A stretch of 64,000 nucleotides of DNA from Streptomyces mobaraensis NBRC 13819 = DSM 40847 (GTDB taxonomy: Bacteria; Actinomycetota; Actinomycetes; Streptomycetales; Streptomycetaceae). Positions within the stretch are counted from its first letter, which is position 1. Every line of letters begins with the position of its first letter. The notes below the pieces were generated by a model. It made no database searches. It was not told the DNA's origin and saw only the letters and a program-made list of their open reading frames with translations. Where the stretch lies: the NCBI RefSeq assembly GCF_017916255.1, contig NZ_CP072827.1:2790001-2854000 (forward strand). Direction: 5' to 3'. Positions 8,392 to 19,075 of the stretch are shown in pieces. A program made the position numbers and the translations under genes.

Positions 8392-9123
8392 CTACATCGT
8401 CTGCCCCAGGGCGGCGCGCTGGGCGGCGTCGAGGTCGGCGGAGCCCTTGACGGCGAGGTCGAGGAGGGCGTCGAGCTCGGCGCGGGCGAACGGCTGGGCC
8501 TCGGCAGTGCCCTGGACCTCGACGAAGCGGCCGTCGCCGGTGCAGACGACGTTCATGTCGGTCTCGGCGCGGACGTCCTCCTCGTAGCAGAGGTCGAGCA
8601 GCGGGACGCCGTCGACGATGCCGACGCTGACGGCGGAGACGGTGCCGGTGAGGGGGTGGCGGCCGTGCTTGACCAGCTTCTTCCGCTGGGCCCAGGCGAC
8701 GGCGTCGGCGAGCGCGACGTAGGCGCCGGTGATGGCGGCGGTACGGGTGCCGCCGTCGGCCTGGAGAACGTCGCAGTCGAGGACGATGGTGTTCTCGCCG
8801 AGCGCCTTGTAGTCGATGACGGCGCGCAGCGAGCGGCCGATGAGGCGGGAGATCTCGTGGGTGCGCCCGCCGATCTTGCCGCGCACGGACTCGCGGTCGC
8901 CGCGGGTGTTGGTGGCGCGGGGCAGCATCGCGTACTCGGCGGTGACCCAGCCCTCGCCGCTGCCCTTGCGCCAGCGGGGGACGCCCTCGGTGACGCTGGC
9001 GGTGCAGAGGACCTTGGTGTCGCCGAAGGAGACGAGGACGGAGCCCTCTGCGTGCTTGCTCCAGCCACGCTGGATGGTCACCGGGCGGAGCTGGTCGGGC
9101 GTGCGGCCGTCGATACGAGACAT
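8392..9123 (-). CDS. rph: Ribonuclease PH
   Basis: A 243-residue phosphorolytic 3'-5' exoribonuclease that trims tRNA 3' ends. Family blocks are all present: the N terminus [46 protein letters not shown] and [20 protein letters not shown], then [17 protein letters not shown]. The RNase PH fold assembles as a hexameric ring. The length matches the family (about 240). A strong hairpin at 9144-9208 separates it from nagF, so its promoter probably lies in 9124-9221 or it is read at reduced level from upstream. Confidence 0.97.
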   Translation of the reverse strand: MSRIDGRTPDQLRPVTIQRGWSKHAEGSVLVSFGDTKVLCTASVTEGVPRWRKGSGEGWVTAEYAMLPRATNTRGDRESVRGKIGGRTHEISRLIGRSLRAVIDYKALGENTIVLDCDVLQADGGTRTAAITGAYVALADAVAWAQRKKLVKHGRHPLTGTVSAVSVGIVDGVPLLDLCYEEDVRAETDMNVVCTGDGRFVEVQGTAEAQPFARAELDALLDLAVKGSADLDAAQRAALGQTM

Positions 9124-9143
9124 GGTGGTGAGCCTATCGGGAT

Positions 9144-9208
9144 CGCGAAGGGCCCTGTTCCGGTTCGATGCGGATCACGCATCACTGGCCGGAACAGGGC
9201 CCTTCGCG
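9144..9208 (-). terminator. Long-stem terminator after nagF
   Basis: A perfect 20-bp inverted repeat (9144-9163 and 9189-9208) with a 25-nt loop lies 14 bp past the nagF stop and 20 bp before the rph start. On the minus strand it reads as a terminator for nagF. The outer arms contain CGCGAAGGGCCC/GGGCCCTTCGCG. Confidence 0.8.
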
Positions 9209-9221
9209 GGAGCTCAGCGGC

Positions 9222-9455
9222 TCACATCATGTCTTCGATCTCCGCGGCGATCGGGTCCGCGTCGGTGCCGATGACGACCTGGATGGCAGTGCCCATCTTC
9301 ACGACGCCGTGCGCGCCGGCGGCCTTGAGGGCGGCCTCGTCGACCAGCTCGGGGTCGTTGACCTCGGTGCGGAGGCGGGTGATGCAGCCCTCGATCTCCT
9401 CGATGTTGTCGAGTCCGCCGAGACCGGCGACGATCTTCTCTGCCTTGCTGGCCAT
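9222..9455 (-). CDS. nagF: PTS GlcNAc-type EIIB component NagF
   Basis: A 77-residue EIIB domain of the glucose/GlcNAc PTS superfamily. The phosphorylated cysteine is C24 in IEEIEGCITRLR. Matching family features are the start KAEKIVAGLGGLDNI and the end VIGTDADPIAAEI. It accepts phosphate from EIIA(Crr) and passes it to the sugar imported by the membrane EIIC proteins encoded next to it. In S. coelicolor the same arrangement (nagF beside nagE1 and nagE2) serves N-acetylglucosamine uptake. It is divergent from nagE1 and shares the intergenic region with the dre site at 9610. Confidence 0.93.
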   Translation of the reverse strand: MASKAEKIVAGLGGLDNIEEIEGCITRLRTEVNDPELVDEAALKAAGAHGVVKMGTAIQVVIGTDADPIAAEIEDMM

Positions 9456-9609
9456 GTGCACTCCTGTTGTCTCGGCCCTCGGCGGTACCGCCGACCGGCT
9501 TTCCCACGGTAACCCACGTTCAGACCAATTACGTGGGCGTATGTCCGTCATCTGGCGAAAGATGGCGGCCACCGGGACCCGCGTTCGGGACGCCCGATCT
9601 CGCATCCCA

Positions 9610-9625
9610 AGTGGTCTACACCAGT
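9610..9625. promoter_or_regulatory. dre operator (DasR site) upstream of nagE1
   Basis: AGTGGTCTACACCAGT is a near-perfect copy of the DasR-responsive element (about ACTGGTCTAGACCAGT). It ends 21 bp before the nagE1 ATG and lies in the nagF-nagE1 divergent region. DasR (GntR family) represses here until glucosamine-6-phosphate or GlcNAc-6-phosphate is bound, by established knowledge of the regulon. Confidence 0.9.
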
Positions 9626-9646
9626 ATGCCAGCCGGGAGGACGCGG

Positions 9647-10957
9647 ATGAGCGCACAGGCCACCAGCCCAGCGCGGGGCAAGCGGTGGCAGGGCCTCCTG
9701 CAGGGCCTGCAGAAGATGGGCCGCAGCCTCCAGCTGCCGATCGCGGTGCTCCCGGCCGCCGGCATCCTCAACCGGCTGGGCCAGCCCGACGTCTTCGGCG
9801 CCGACGGCCTGGGCTGGACGGACGTCGCCAAGGTCTTCGCCGGGGCGGGCGGCGCGCTGCTCGACTCGGCGCTCGGACTGCCACTGCTGTTCTGCGTCGG
9901 CGTCGCCATCGGTATGGCGAAGAAGGCGGACGGCTCGACGGCGCTGGCGGCGGTCGTCGCCTTCCTCGTCTACTTCTCCGTCCTGCACCAGTTCCCCGAG
10001 GACTGCCCGCACACCGCGAAGTTCGCGGGAGCGGGACTGTGGAGCGGCGTCTGCGTCTCGGGGTCGGGCGCGGCGACGCTCGCCGGCTACCAGAACCCCG
10101 GCGTCTTCGGCGGCATCGTGATCGGCCTGCTGACCGCCTGGTTCTGGGTCCGCTTCCACCGGGTGCGGCTGGTGGACTGGCTGGGCTTCTTCAACGGGCG
10201 GCGACTGGTCCCGATCATGATGTCGTTCGTCGCGCTGCTCTTCGCGGTGGTCTGCCTGTGGGTCTGGCCGCCGGTCGGCCACGCCCTGACGAGCTTCAGC
10301 CAGTGGCTGTCGGACCTCGGCGAGACGGGGGCGGGCGTCTTCGGGGTGGCGAACCGGGCGCTGCTCGTGGTGGGGCTGCACCAGTTCCTGAACACGTTCA
10401 TGTGGTTCCAGTTCGGCGACTACACCAAGCCGGACGGGACGGTGGTGCACGGCGACATCAACCGCTTCCTGGCCGGCGACCCGTCGGCCGGCCAGTTCAC
10501 CACCGGCTTCTTCCCCGTCATGATGTTCGCACTGCCGGCGGCGGCCCTGGCGATCACCCACACGGCCCGGCCGGAGAACCGGAAGATGGTCGGCGGCATG
10601 ATGCTCTCGGTGGCCCTGACGTCGTTCGTGACGGGCGTGACGGAGCCCATCGAGTACTCGTTCCTCTTCATCGCGCCGGGGCTGTACGTGGTGCACGCGG
10701 TGCTCACGGGTGTCTCGATGGCCGTGTCCTGGGCGTTCGGCGTGCATGACGGCTTCAGCTTCTCGGCCGGGCTGATCGACTACGTGATCAACTGGGGGCT
10801 GGCGACCAGGCCGTGGCTGATCATCCCGATCGGCCTCGGGCTCGCCGCCGTCTATTACGCGGTGTTCCGCTTCGCGATCACGCGGTTCGATCTGCCGACG
10901 CCCGGGCGGGAGCCGGAGGAGATCACTCGGGAGATGGAGCGGGAGAAGACGGAGTAA
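9647..10957 (+). CDS. nagE1: PTS N-acetylglucosamine EIIC component (NagE1-type)
   Basis: A 436-residue polytopic EIIC permease of the glucose/GlcNAc family. It begins with a cytoplasmic segment containing GLQKMGRSLQLPIAVLPAAG, then about ten hydrophobic segments. Family motifs are VGVAIGMAKKADGSTALAA, GGRRL-type FNGRRLVPI, HQFLNTF, GFFPVMMFALPAAALAI and GVTEPIEYSFLF, the last being part of the sugar-binding region. The ATG at 9647 has GGGAGG 7 nt upstream. The EIIB domain is separate (NagF). A paralogue (NagE2) follows 215 bp downstream on the same strand but has its own dre-controlled leader. Confidence 0.92.
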   Translation: MSAQATSPARGKRWQGLLQGLQKMGRSLQLPIAVLPAAGILNRLGQPDVFGADGLGWTDVAKVFAGAGGALLDSALGLPLLFCVGVAIGMAKKADGSTALAAVVAFLVYFSVLHQFPEDCPHTAKFAGAGLWSGVCVSGSGAATLAGYQNPGVFGGIVIGLLTAWFWVRFHRVRLVDWLGFFNGRRLVPIMMSFVALLFAVVCLWVWPPVGHALTSFSQWLSDLGETGAGVFGVANRALLVVGLHQFLNTFMWFQFGDYTKPDGTVVHGDINRFLAGDPSAGQFTTGFFPVMMFALPAAALAITHTARPENRKMVGGMMLSVALTSFVTGVTEPIEYSFLFIAPGLYVVHAVLTGVSMAVSWAFGVHDGFSFSAGLIDYVINWGLATRPWLIIPIGLGLAAVYYAVFRFAITRFDLPTPGREPEEITREMEREKTE

Positions 10958-11060
10958 AGGGCCGAATGGGACCCCTCTGGGAGTGATCCGCCCCACAGGC
11001 CCCGTGTGTCGCACCCCACCACCGTTGACGGATTCCTTTATGCCCGCTTCACGTGCTACA

Positions 11061-11076
11061 ACAGGTCTAAACCACT
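11061..11076. promoter_or_regulatory. dre operator 1 of nagE2
   Basis: ACAGGTCTAAACCACT matches the DasR consensus with a few substitutions. It is one of two tandem sites, centred 17 bp apart, in the nagE2 leader, about 100 bp before the start codon. A TTGACG hexamer at 11025-11030 could be the -35 element, but no good -10 was seen at the usual distance. Confidence 0.8.
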
Positions 11077-11077
11077 G

Positions 11078-11093
11078 AGTGGTGTAGACCAGA
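11078..11093. promoter_or_regulatory. dre operator 2 of nagE2
   Basis: AGTGGTGTAGACCAGA is the better of the two tandem DasR-type sites before nagE2 and directly abuts the first. Side-by-side sites placed on nearly the same helix face suggest cooperative binding and tighter control than at nagE1. Confidence 0.88.
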
Positions 11094-11172
11094 AATTCAG
11101 CATTTTTCAGCGGGCACATCCAGAGGGCCGTCGCCCCGATCTCCGAGCGCCCGCCTCTCCTGGAGGAATCCG

Positions 11173-12609
<1,437 letters not shown>

Positions 12610-12630
12610 TCTCGCGCTGAGCATGTGGTG

Positions 12631-12662
12631 AGCCCCCGGGACCGCGGTCGGTCCCGGGGGCT
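12631..12662 (+). terminator. Terminator after nagE2
   Basis: A perfect 13-bp stem, AGCCCCCGGGACC (12631-12643) and GGTCCCGGGGGCT (12650-12662), has a 6-nt loop and lies 21 bp after the nagE2 stop. Confidence 0.85.
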
Positions 12663-12669
12663 TCGCTTT

Positions 12670-12864
12670 GCCCCGGTCCCGCCCTTTCACCGTTTCTTGC
12701 GGGGGCTGCGCCCCCGCACCCCCGAACCGCGCTCCGCGCGGTTGTCCTCAAGCGCCGGACGGGCTGATATTCAGCCCGTCCGGCGCTTGAGGACGAGCGG
12801 CGGAGCCGCGACAAGGGGGTCTGGGGCGCAGCCCCAGGAAACGGCGAAAGGGCGGGACCGGGGC
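12670..12864. repeat. Intergenic palindromic repeat element, copy A
   Basis: A 195-bp imperfect long inverted repeat. The outer arms are GCCCCGGTCCCGCCCTTTC and its complement GAAAGGGCGGGACCGGGGC. The inner arms repeat GTCCTCAAGCGCCGGACGGG and its complement around a short centre. It lies between the convergent nagE2 and MBL-hydrolase genes and has close copies at 28937-29151 and 58315-58503. Confidence 0.85.
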
Positions 12865-12867
12865 ACC

Positions 12868-13620
12868 CTAAACCTCGTACACCGCCCCCGCGTGGGCGAG
12901 CTCCGCGGGCCCGTCGTACAGGGAGCGCGCGTCGCGCAGGTTGCGCAGGGGGTCCGTCCACGGCGGGATGTGGGTGAGGACGAGACGCCCCACGCGCGCG
13001 TCCAAGGCGAGGCGGCCGGCCTCCAGGCCGTTGAGGTGGAGGTCGGGGATGTCCTCCTTGCCGTGGGTGAAGGACGCTTCGCAGAGCAGCAGGTCGGCGT
13101 CCTTGGCGAGGGAGTTGAGCGCCTCGCAGGGGCCCGTGTCGCCGGAGTAGACGAGGGCGGAGCCGCCGTGTTCCACCCGGAAGGCGAACGCCTCGACGGG
13201 ATGGTTGACGCGGTCGGTGAAGACGGTGAACGGGCCGACGGAGAAGCTGCCGGGTCCGAGGGTGCGGAAGTCGAAGACCTCGCGCATGCACGCGGGGTCC
13301 GGCACGTCGCCGTAGGCGGTGAGCAGCCGCTGTTCGGTGCCCTCCGGGCCGTACACCGGGATGGCGCCGGCCCGGCCGCCGTCGTGCCGGTAGTAGCGGG
13401 CGACGAAGTAGCCGCACATGTCGATGCAGTGGTCGGGGTGGAGGTGGGACAGCAGCACCGCGTCGAGATCATAGAGGCCGATGTGGCGCTGGAGCTCGCC
13501 CAGAGCGCCGTTGCCCATGTCGAGGAGCAGCCGGTAGCCGTCGGCCTCCACCAGATAGCTGGAACAGGCGGATTCCGTGGACGGGAACGAGCCCGCGCAT
13601 CCGACGACGGTGAGCTTCAT
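12868..13620 (-). CDS. MBL-fold metal-dependent hydrolase (RNase Z/phosphodiesterase-like)
   Basis: A 250-residue metallo-beta-lactamase-fold protein. The metal-binding motif is SHLHPDHCID (H59, H61, D63, H64). Further ligand regions are VYSGDTGPCEALNSLAK and LTHIPPW near the C terminus. The N terminus (MKLTVVGCAGSFPSTESACS) is typical of the cyclic-phosphodiesterase/RNase Z-like branch, in which the start of the first strand is followed by a substrate loop. The substrate is unknown. The gene is convergent with nagE2 across repeat copy A and is probably the 3' end of its transcript. Confidence 0.9.
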   Translation of the reverse strand: MKLTVVGCAGSFPSTESACSSYLVEADGYRLLLDMGNGALGELQRHIGLYDLDAVLLSHLHPDHCIDMCGYFVARYYRHDGGRAGAIPVYGPEGTEQRLLTAYGDVPDPACMREVFDFRTLGPGSFSVGPFTVFTDRVNHPVEAFAFRVEHGGSALVYSGDTGPCEALNSLAKDADLLLCEASFTHGKEDIPDLHLNGLEAGRLALDARVGRLVLTHIPPWTDPLRNLRDARSLYDGPAELAHAGAVYEV

Positions 13621-13838
13621 GCGGGCCTGAACCTCCGTGGGCCGGTGACGGGGGGCCGGTGACCGTGCGGTGCGTCCGAGGGTAAGGCGGGAACCGAGCG
13701 GCCGCTCCATCGCGGGCCGGGTCTGTGGCTGGAATCACCAGGACGGACGTCGCCGGGCGCCGGAGCGCGCGAAAACCCGCCCGCGCCCTTCGGGGGCGGC
13801 GGACGGGTCCGCAGTGCGGTGCGGGCGGCGGCGGGCCG

Positions 13839-14045
13839 CTACAGCGGCCGGACGCGCTCCGCCCGGTCGAGGGTGTCCATGAAGCGCCGGAAGCGCTCGG
13901 CGGACTCCTCGCTGCCGGCCGTCACCGTGAACTCCTCCGGCGACATCACGGCCGCCAGCCGTTCACGCGTCTCAGGGGCGAGCGCATCCCAGGCCGCCCG
14001 ATCCAGCCGTGACTGCGCCGCAGTTTCCGCACTGCCAGTTTCCAT
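13839..14045 (-). CDS. Small hypothetical protein, 68 residues
   Basis: It starts METGSAETAAQSRLDRAAWD and ends with SAERFRRFMDTLDRAERVRPL. The sequence is acidic and predicted helical, with no membrane segment and no recognisable motif. A GAGG ribosome-like site lies about 10 nt upstream of the ATG. The first 25 codons overlap, in another frame, a short ORF encoding a zinc ribbon (13972-14091). Either both are translated, or one protein is made from both frames, or only one is real. I cannot decide from sequence alone. Confidence 0.5.
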   Translation of the reverse strand: METGSAETAAQSRLDRAAWDALAPETRERLAAVMSPEEFTVTAGSEESAERFRRFMDTLDRAERVRPL

Positions 14046-14091
14046 TGTTGAGTTGCCTCATGTCCGAAGATCCACATGCGGGACAGTTCAT
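13972..14091 (-). CDS. Small zinc-ribbon peptide, 39 residues, overlapping the 68-residue ORF
   Basis: Reading from the ATG at 14091, the product starts MNCPACGSSDMRQL, continues NNGNWQCGNCGAVTAG and ends GCARP. It has two CxxC knuckles (CPAC and CGNC) 14-15 residues apart with a Trp before the second, the usual layout of a zinc ribbon. A GGAG ribosome site lies 6 nt upstream, better placed than that of the overlapping 68-residue ORF. The frames differ by one base, so the ribbon might be the true N terminus of a protein continued by frameshift. Confidence 0.45.
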   Translation of the reverse strand: MNCPACGSSDMRQLNNGNWQCGNCGAVTAGSGGLGCARP

Positions 14092-14180
14092 GTGCGTCTC
14101 CTACGGGATGATGTCAGCCGGTCGCCAACATCGGTAGGGGCAGTCTCCCCGGCGGCCCCCACCCGGTCCCGGGCGGGTGC

Positions 14181-15515
<1,335 letters not shown>

Positions 15516-15600
15516 CTATCGATTCCCCGCCCCGCTCCCCCATGGCCGTCCCGGTGGGCGGGACGCGAGGTCCCGCCTGGTGGGACCGCCGGGCCGCCGG

Positions 15601-16023
15601 TCAGTAGGCCGCGACGATCCGGACCTCTTCCTCGGTGATCTCCCCGTCCACGATGCGGAACGAGCGGAACTGGAAGGGGCCCGAGCCGTCCGTGTCCGCC
15701 GTGGAGACCAGGACGTAGTGGGCGCCCGGTTCGTTGGCGTACGAGACGTCCGTACGGGACGGGTACGCCTCGGTGGCGGTGTGCGAGTGGTAGATGACCA
15801 CCGGTTCCTCGTCGCGGTCGTCCATCTCGCGGTACAGCTTGAGGAGATCGGTGGAGTCGAACTCGTAGAACGTCGGCGAGCGGGCGGCGTTGAGCATGGG
15901 AACGAACCGCTCGGGACGGTCGCTGCCGGCCGGGCCGGCGACCACGCCGCACGCCTCGTCGGGGTGGTCGGCGCGGGCGTGCTCGACGATCCGGTCGTGC
16001 AGGGCCTGGGTGATGGTCAGCAT
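15601..16023 (-). CDS. mec: Mec-type JAMM/MPN+ metallopeptidase
   Basis: A 140-residue zinc peptidase of the JAMM family. The catalytic residues are E24 (DEACG) and H79, H81, S89 and D92 in HSHTATEAYPSRTD. In mycobacteria the homologue cleaves the newly made cysteine from CysO, regenerating the carrier. Here it could also remove the Ala-Arg that follows the CysO diglycine. I chose ATG 16023; another in-frame ATG 12 nt upstream (16035) is possible, and neither has a strong ribosome site. A 185-bp gap separates it from cysO. Confidence 0.9.
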   Translation of the reverse strand: MLTITQALHDRIVEHARADHPDEACGVVAGPAGSDRPERFVPMLNAARSPTFYEFDSTDLLKLYREMDDRDEEPVVIYHSHTATEAYPSRTDVSYANEPGAHYVLVSTADTDGSGPFQFRSFRIVDGEITEEEVRIVAAY

Positions 16024-16105
16024 GCGGGCCAGCATAGGTCGGGGCGCGCGGGGCCCCGCCGGGCCGTGACGGACGCCACTCGCCGGCCGCTTCCGGATAA
16101 GCGAC

Positions 16106-16147
16106 GGGCCCGCCGCGCACCGGGGGGGGGAGGGTGCGGGCGGGCCC
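16106..16147 (-). terminator. Terminator after the amino-acid permease
   Basis: GGGCCCGCCGCGCACC (16106-16121) pairs with GGTGCGGGCGGGCCC (16133-16147) with one bulge, around a G-rich loop. On the minus strand it follows the permease stop by about 24 bp. Confidence 0.7.
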
Positions 16148-16170
16148 GATGGCCCGGCGTGGTGCCGGTG

Positions 16171-17646
16171 TCAGGCGGCCTGGTCGACGCTTTCCCGGGC
16201 GGCGGCCGAGTAGTCCTTGCGCGCGAACGCCTGCGGGTTGCGGGCCTTCAGCACGAAGTACGACACGACCATGATCCCGGCCCAGACGGGCGCGCAGTAC
16301 AGCGAGATCCGCGCGTCCTTGTCGATGCCCATCAGCACGATCACCATGCCGATGAAGGCGAGGGCGAAGAGGCTGGTCCAGGGCGCTCCGGGGGCCTTGA
16401 ACTCCGACGGCGGCAGCTCGCCGCGGTCGGCCTTGCGGCGGTAGCGGAGCTGGGCCAGCAGGATCATGATCCAGGCCCACATACCGGAGATGGTGGCGAA
16501 GGAGACGACGTACTCGAACGCCTTGCCCGGCCACTGGTAGTTGATCCACACGCCGACGAGCATGCACGCCGCGGAGACGGTGGTACCGCGCAGCGGCAGG
16601 CCGCGCTTGGTCAGGACGCCGAAGAACTTCGGCCCCTGACCGTTGAGGGACAGGTCGCGCAGCATGCGGCCGGTGGAGTACATGCCGGAGTTGCAGGAGG
16701 ACAGCGCCGCGGTGAGGACCACGAAGTTGACGATTCCGGCACCGGCCGGCAGACCGATCTTGGCGAACGCCTCGACGAACGGGCTGACGCCCGGCTCGAA
16801 GACGGTCCAGCTGACCACGGACAGGATGATGATCAGCGCGCCCAGGTAGAAGACGGCGATCCGCCACGGCACGGTGTTGATCGCCTTGGGCAGCGTCTTC
16901 TTGGGGTCGGCCGCCTCGCCCGCGGTGACGCCGACGAGCTCGACGGCGAGGAAGGCGAACATGACGATCTGCAGCGTCATCAGCGTGCCGCCGATGCCCT
17001 TGGGGAAGAACCCGCCGTGGGACCAGAGCTGCGAGAAGGACGCGGTGTCACCGGCGTCGGAGAACCCGAGGGTGATGACGCCGATGCCGATCAGGATCAT
17101 GCCGATGATGGCGGTGACCTTGACCATGGAGAACCAGAACTCCAGCTCACCGAAGAGCTTCACGGAGATCAGGTTGGCCAGGTAGAGAACGGCCGTGAAG
17201 ACCAGGGCCGAGGCCCATTGCGGGATCGACTTGTCCCAGTACTGGACGTACTTGGCCGCCGCGGTCACCTCGGTGATGCCGGTGACGACCCAGAACAGCC
17301 AGTAGGTCCAGCCGGTCACATAGCCCCAGAACGGCCCGAGGAATTCACGGGCGTAGTCCGAGAAGGAGCCCGAGACCGGGCGGTACATGAGGAGCTCGCC
17401 GAGCGCCCGCATGATGAAGAAAATAACGAGTCCCGCTATCGCGTACGCGAGGATGAGACTCGGTCCGGCCTTGGATATGGCCGTGCCGGCGCCGAGGAAG
17501 AGCCCGGTGCCGATGGCGCCACCAATGGCGATCATCTGGATCTGTCGGTTGCCCAGCCCCCGCTGGTAACCCTCGGAAGCCTCACCGCTTCCGTCCCGCT
17601 CGCCGGCCTCGCCTGCGACGCGGTCCGCGACCTGCTCAGAGGTCAT
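16171..17646 (-). CDS. Amino-acid permease (APC superfamily, AAT-type)
   Basis: A 491-residue protein with twelve predicted membrane helices. The amphipathic start GYQRGLGNRQIQMIAIGGAI and GTGLFLGAGTAISKAGPSL are the AAT consensus (GxxxG region of TM1). The PVSGSFSDYAREFLG block and VGVTAGEAADPKKTLPKAIN are also diagnostic. AAT permeases are proton symporters for neutral, basic or aromatic amino acids, and the substrate here is not assignable. Its position upstream of the mec/cysO/cysM genes could suggest a sulfur or serine-type amino acid, but this is only a guess. The start ATG 17646 precedes MTSEQVADRV. Confidence 0.92.
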   Translation of the reverse strand: MTSEQVADRVAGEAGERDGSGEASEGYQRGLGNRQIQMIAIGGAIGTGLFLGAGTAISKAGPSLILAYAIAGLVIFFIMRALGELLMYRPVSGSFSDYAREFLGPFWGYVTGWTYWLFWVVTGITEVTAAAKYVQYWDKSIPQWASALVFTAVLYLANLISVKLFGELEFWFSMVKVTAIIGMILIGIGVITLGFSDAGDTASFSQLWSHGGFFPKGIGGTLMTLQIVMFAFLAVELVGVTAGEAADPKKTLPKAINTVPWRIAVFYLGALIIILSVVSWTVFEPGVSPFVEAFAKIGLPAGAGIVNFVVLTAALSSCNSGMYSTGRMLRDLSLNGQGPKFFGVLTKRGLPLRGTTVSAACMLVGVWINYQWPGKAFEYVVSFATISGMWAWIMILLAQLRYRRKADRGELPPSEFKAPGAPWTSLFALAFIGMVIVLMGIDKDARISLYCAPVWAGIMVVSYFVLKARNPQAFARKDYSAAARESVDQAA

Positions 17647-17995
17647 GGTGGAACGCCTTTCTCCATACCGATCCGGATCGTCCGGATCGGGTTCCGATCC
17701 CCCCGGATGGAGTCCTGCACGAGCCGACGGTCGGTCGGCCATAGCGCTCCCGCTCCACGACATGGGTGGCGTCGGTGGATGCAGGTCGTGAAGATTTATC
17801 ACGGGTAATACGTAGATCGCCAGTTCGAATGTGCCGCAGACCACAGGCGAAGCGGGGCATACCCCGTAATCAGGGGCCTGTACCCCACTGCGGTAATGGG
17901 ATCGTTATGCGGACACTCTTACCCGAAAAGCGGACGGAGATCGTCCGTGAAGATCGGAGCAGGAGCGGGGGAAGGGCGGGCGCCCCGCGCCGCGG
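17647..17995. other. Intergenic, 349 bp, upstream of the permease
   Basis: No convincing gene is present. The part next to the permease is less GC-rich (for example GATTTATCACGGGTAATACG near 17790-17810) and probably carries its promoter. I saw no clear hexamer pair, dyad or riboswitch fold. Confidence 0.4.
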
Positions 17996-18604
17996 CTAGC
18001 GCGGGCCCAGCGTCTCGATCAACGTCTCCTGGAGCCCGCCCAGCCACAGGTAGGCCATCACCATCGGCTTGCGGGGATCGTCGTCCGGCAGCCGGAAGAG
18101 GGCGTCGCTCTCGTCCTCGTCGGTGATCTCCAGCCGGGCGGCGATCGTCAGCCGGAGGTCGTTGAGGGTGCCCAGCCACTGCCGGGAACCCTCCGGGGAG
18201 AGCCGGAGCACGGCCGCGCCGCCCCCGGGGCCGTCCGCCGCGGACAGCCCGTCCAGCGAGCGGACGACCGCGAGGCCGTCGTCGCGCTTGCGGGCGCGCA
18301 GGTCGTTCTCGGTGTAGCGGCGGAACTCGGCGGCGTACGCGCGGGCCTGCTCGTCCTGCTCGGCGCCGGGGGTGCCGTAGGCGTCCGGGAAGAGGCGGGC
18401 CAGCGCCGGATCGGCGGGCGGCTCGCTGGGGCCCTCGGCGAAGAGGCGCGCCAGCGGATCCTCGTCCTCCGCCCCCGCGGGCCCGTCGTCCGGGCCGATC
18501 AGCTCCAGGAGCTGCACGGTGAGGTTGCGGAGGATGGAGACCTCGATCTCGTCCAGGGCGATGGCCGCCCCGCCGCCGGGCAGCGGCTCGAAGTGCCCGG
18601 CCAT
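17996..18604 (-). CDS. DUF2017 family protein
   Basis: A 202-residue cytoplasmic protein. It starts [20 protein letters not shown] and has the DUF2017 pattern: VSILRNLTVQLLELIG, an acidic linker, LARLFPDAY, EFRRYTENDLRARKRD and a C-terminal helix MAYLWLGGLQETLIETLGPR. In actinobacteria this family nearly always follows clpS, and here its ATG overlaps the clpS stop (TGATG). The function is unknown. Conserved coupling to clpS suggests a role in N-degron or Clp proteolysis, but no biochemical evidence is known to me. Confidence 0.9.
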   Translation of the reverse strand: MAGHFEPLPGGGAAIALDEIEVSILRNLTVQLLELIGPDDGPAGAEDEDPLARLFAEGPSEPPADPALARLFPDAYGTPGAEQDEQARAYAAEFRRYTENDLRARKRDDGLAVVRSLDGLSAADGPGGGAAVLRLSPEGSRQWLGTLNDLRLTIAARLEITDEDESDALFRLPDDDPRKPMVMAYLWLGGLQETLIETLGPR

Positions 18605-18906
18605 CAGCGGTCCTGCGACAGGGTCGCCCACAGGCCGTAGCCGTGCATCGCCTGCACGTCGCGCTCCATCTCCTCGCGCGATCCGCTGGAGACCGTGGCG
18701 CGGCCCTTGTGGTGGACGTCGAGCATCAATTTGCGGGCCTTGTCCTTGGAGTAGCCGAAGTACGCCTGGAAGACGTAGGTGACATAGCTCATGAGGTTCA
18801 CGGGGTCGTTGTGGACGAGGGTGACCCAGGGAACGTCCGGTTCGGCCACGGCGAAGGGGGATTCGCCCGTCTCCGGACGTTCGATCTCGACAGGTGCCAC
18901 ACTCAC
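18604..18906 (-). CDS. clpS: ATP-dependent Clp protease adaptor ClpS
   Basis: A 100-residue adaptor that delivers N-degron substrates to ClpA/ClpC-ClpP. After a flexible N-terminal extension comes the ClpS core: [16 protein letters not shown], the helix [17 protein letters not shown] and [17 protein letters not shown]. Residues N and D of HNDP and the hydrophobic pocket that binds N-terminal bulky residues are conserved. I chose GTG 18906 because GGAG lies about 8 nt upstream; a second GTG two codons later is possible. It is coupled to DUF2017 and divergent from pncB. Confidence 0.93.
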   Translation of the reverse strand: MSVAPVEIERPETGESPFAVAEPDVPWVTLVHNDPVNLMSYVTYVFQAYFGYSKDKARKLMLDVHHKGRATVSSGSREEMERDVQAMHGYGLWATLSQDR

Positions 18907-19075
18907 GCCCGCTCCACGCCTCGCTTCTCCGTCGGGACACGGCGGTCCATACGCACTTCCCATGCTGCCACTTCGGGGCCCGCGGCGCACAAACGGCCCC
19001 CCGAAATCGTCACTCTGACGAGTATTCGCGGTAGCATCCGGTCGACGCCAGAACGGGAATGCGAGGTAGGGCCAA

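Noticed and set aside
9144..9208. Operator in the 20-bp inverted repeat between nagF and rph
   Set aside because: The perfect long stem, placed right after a stop codon, fits a terminator better. It does not match the dre consensus.
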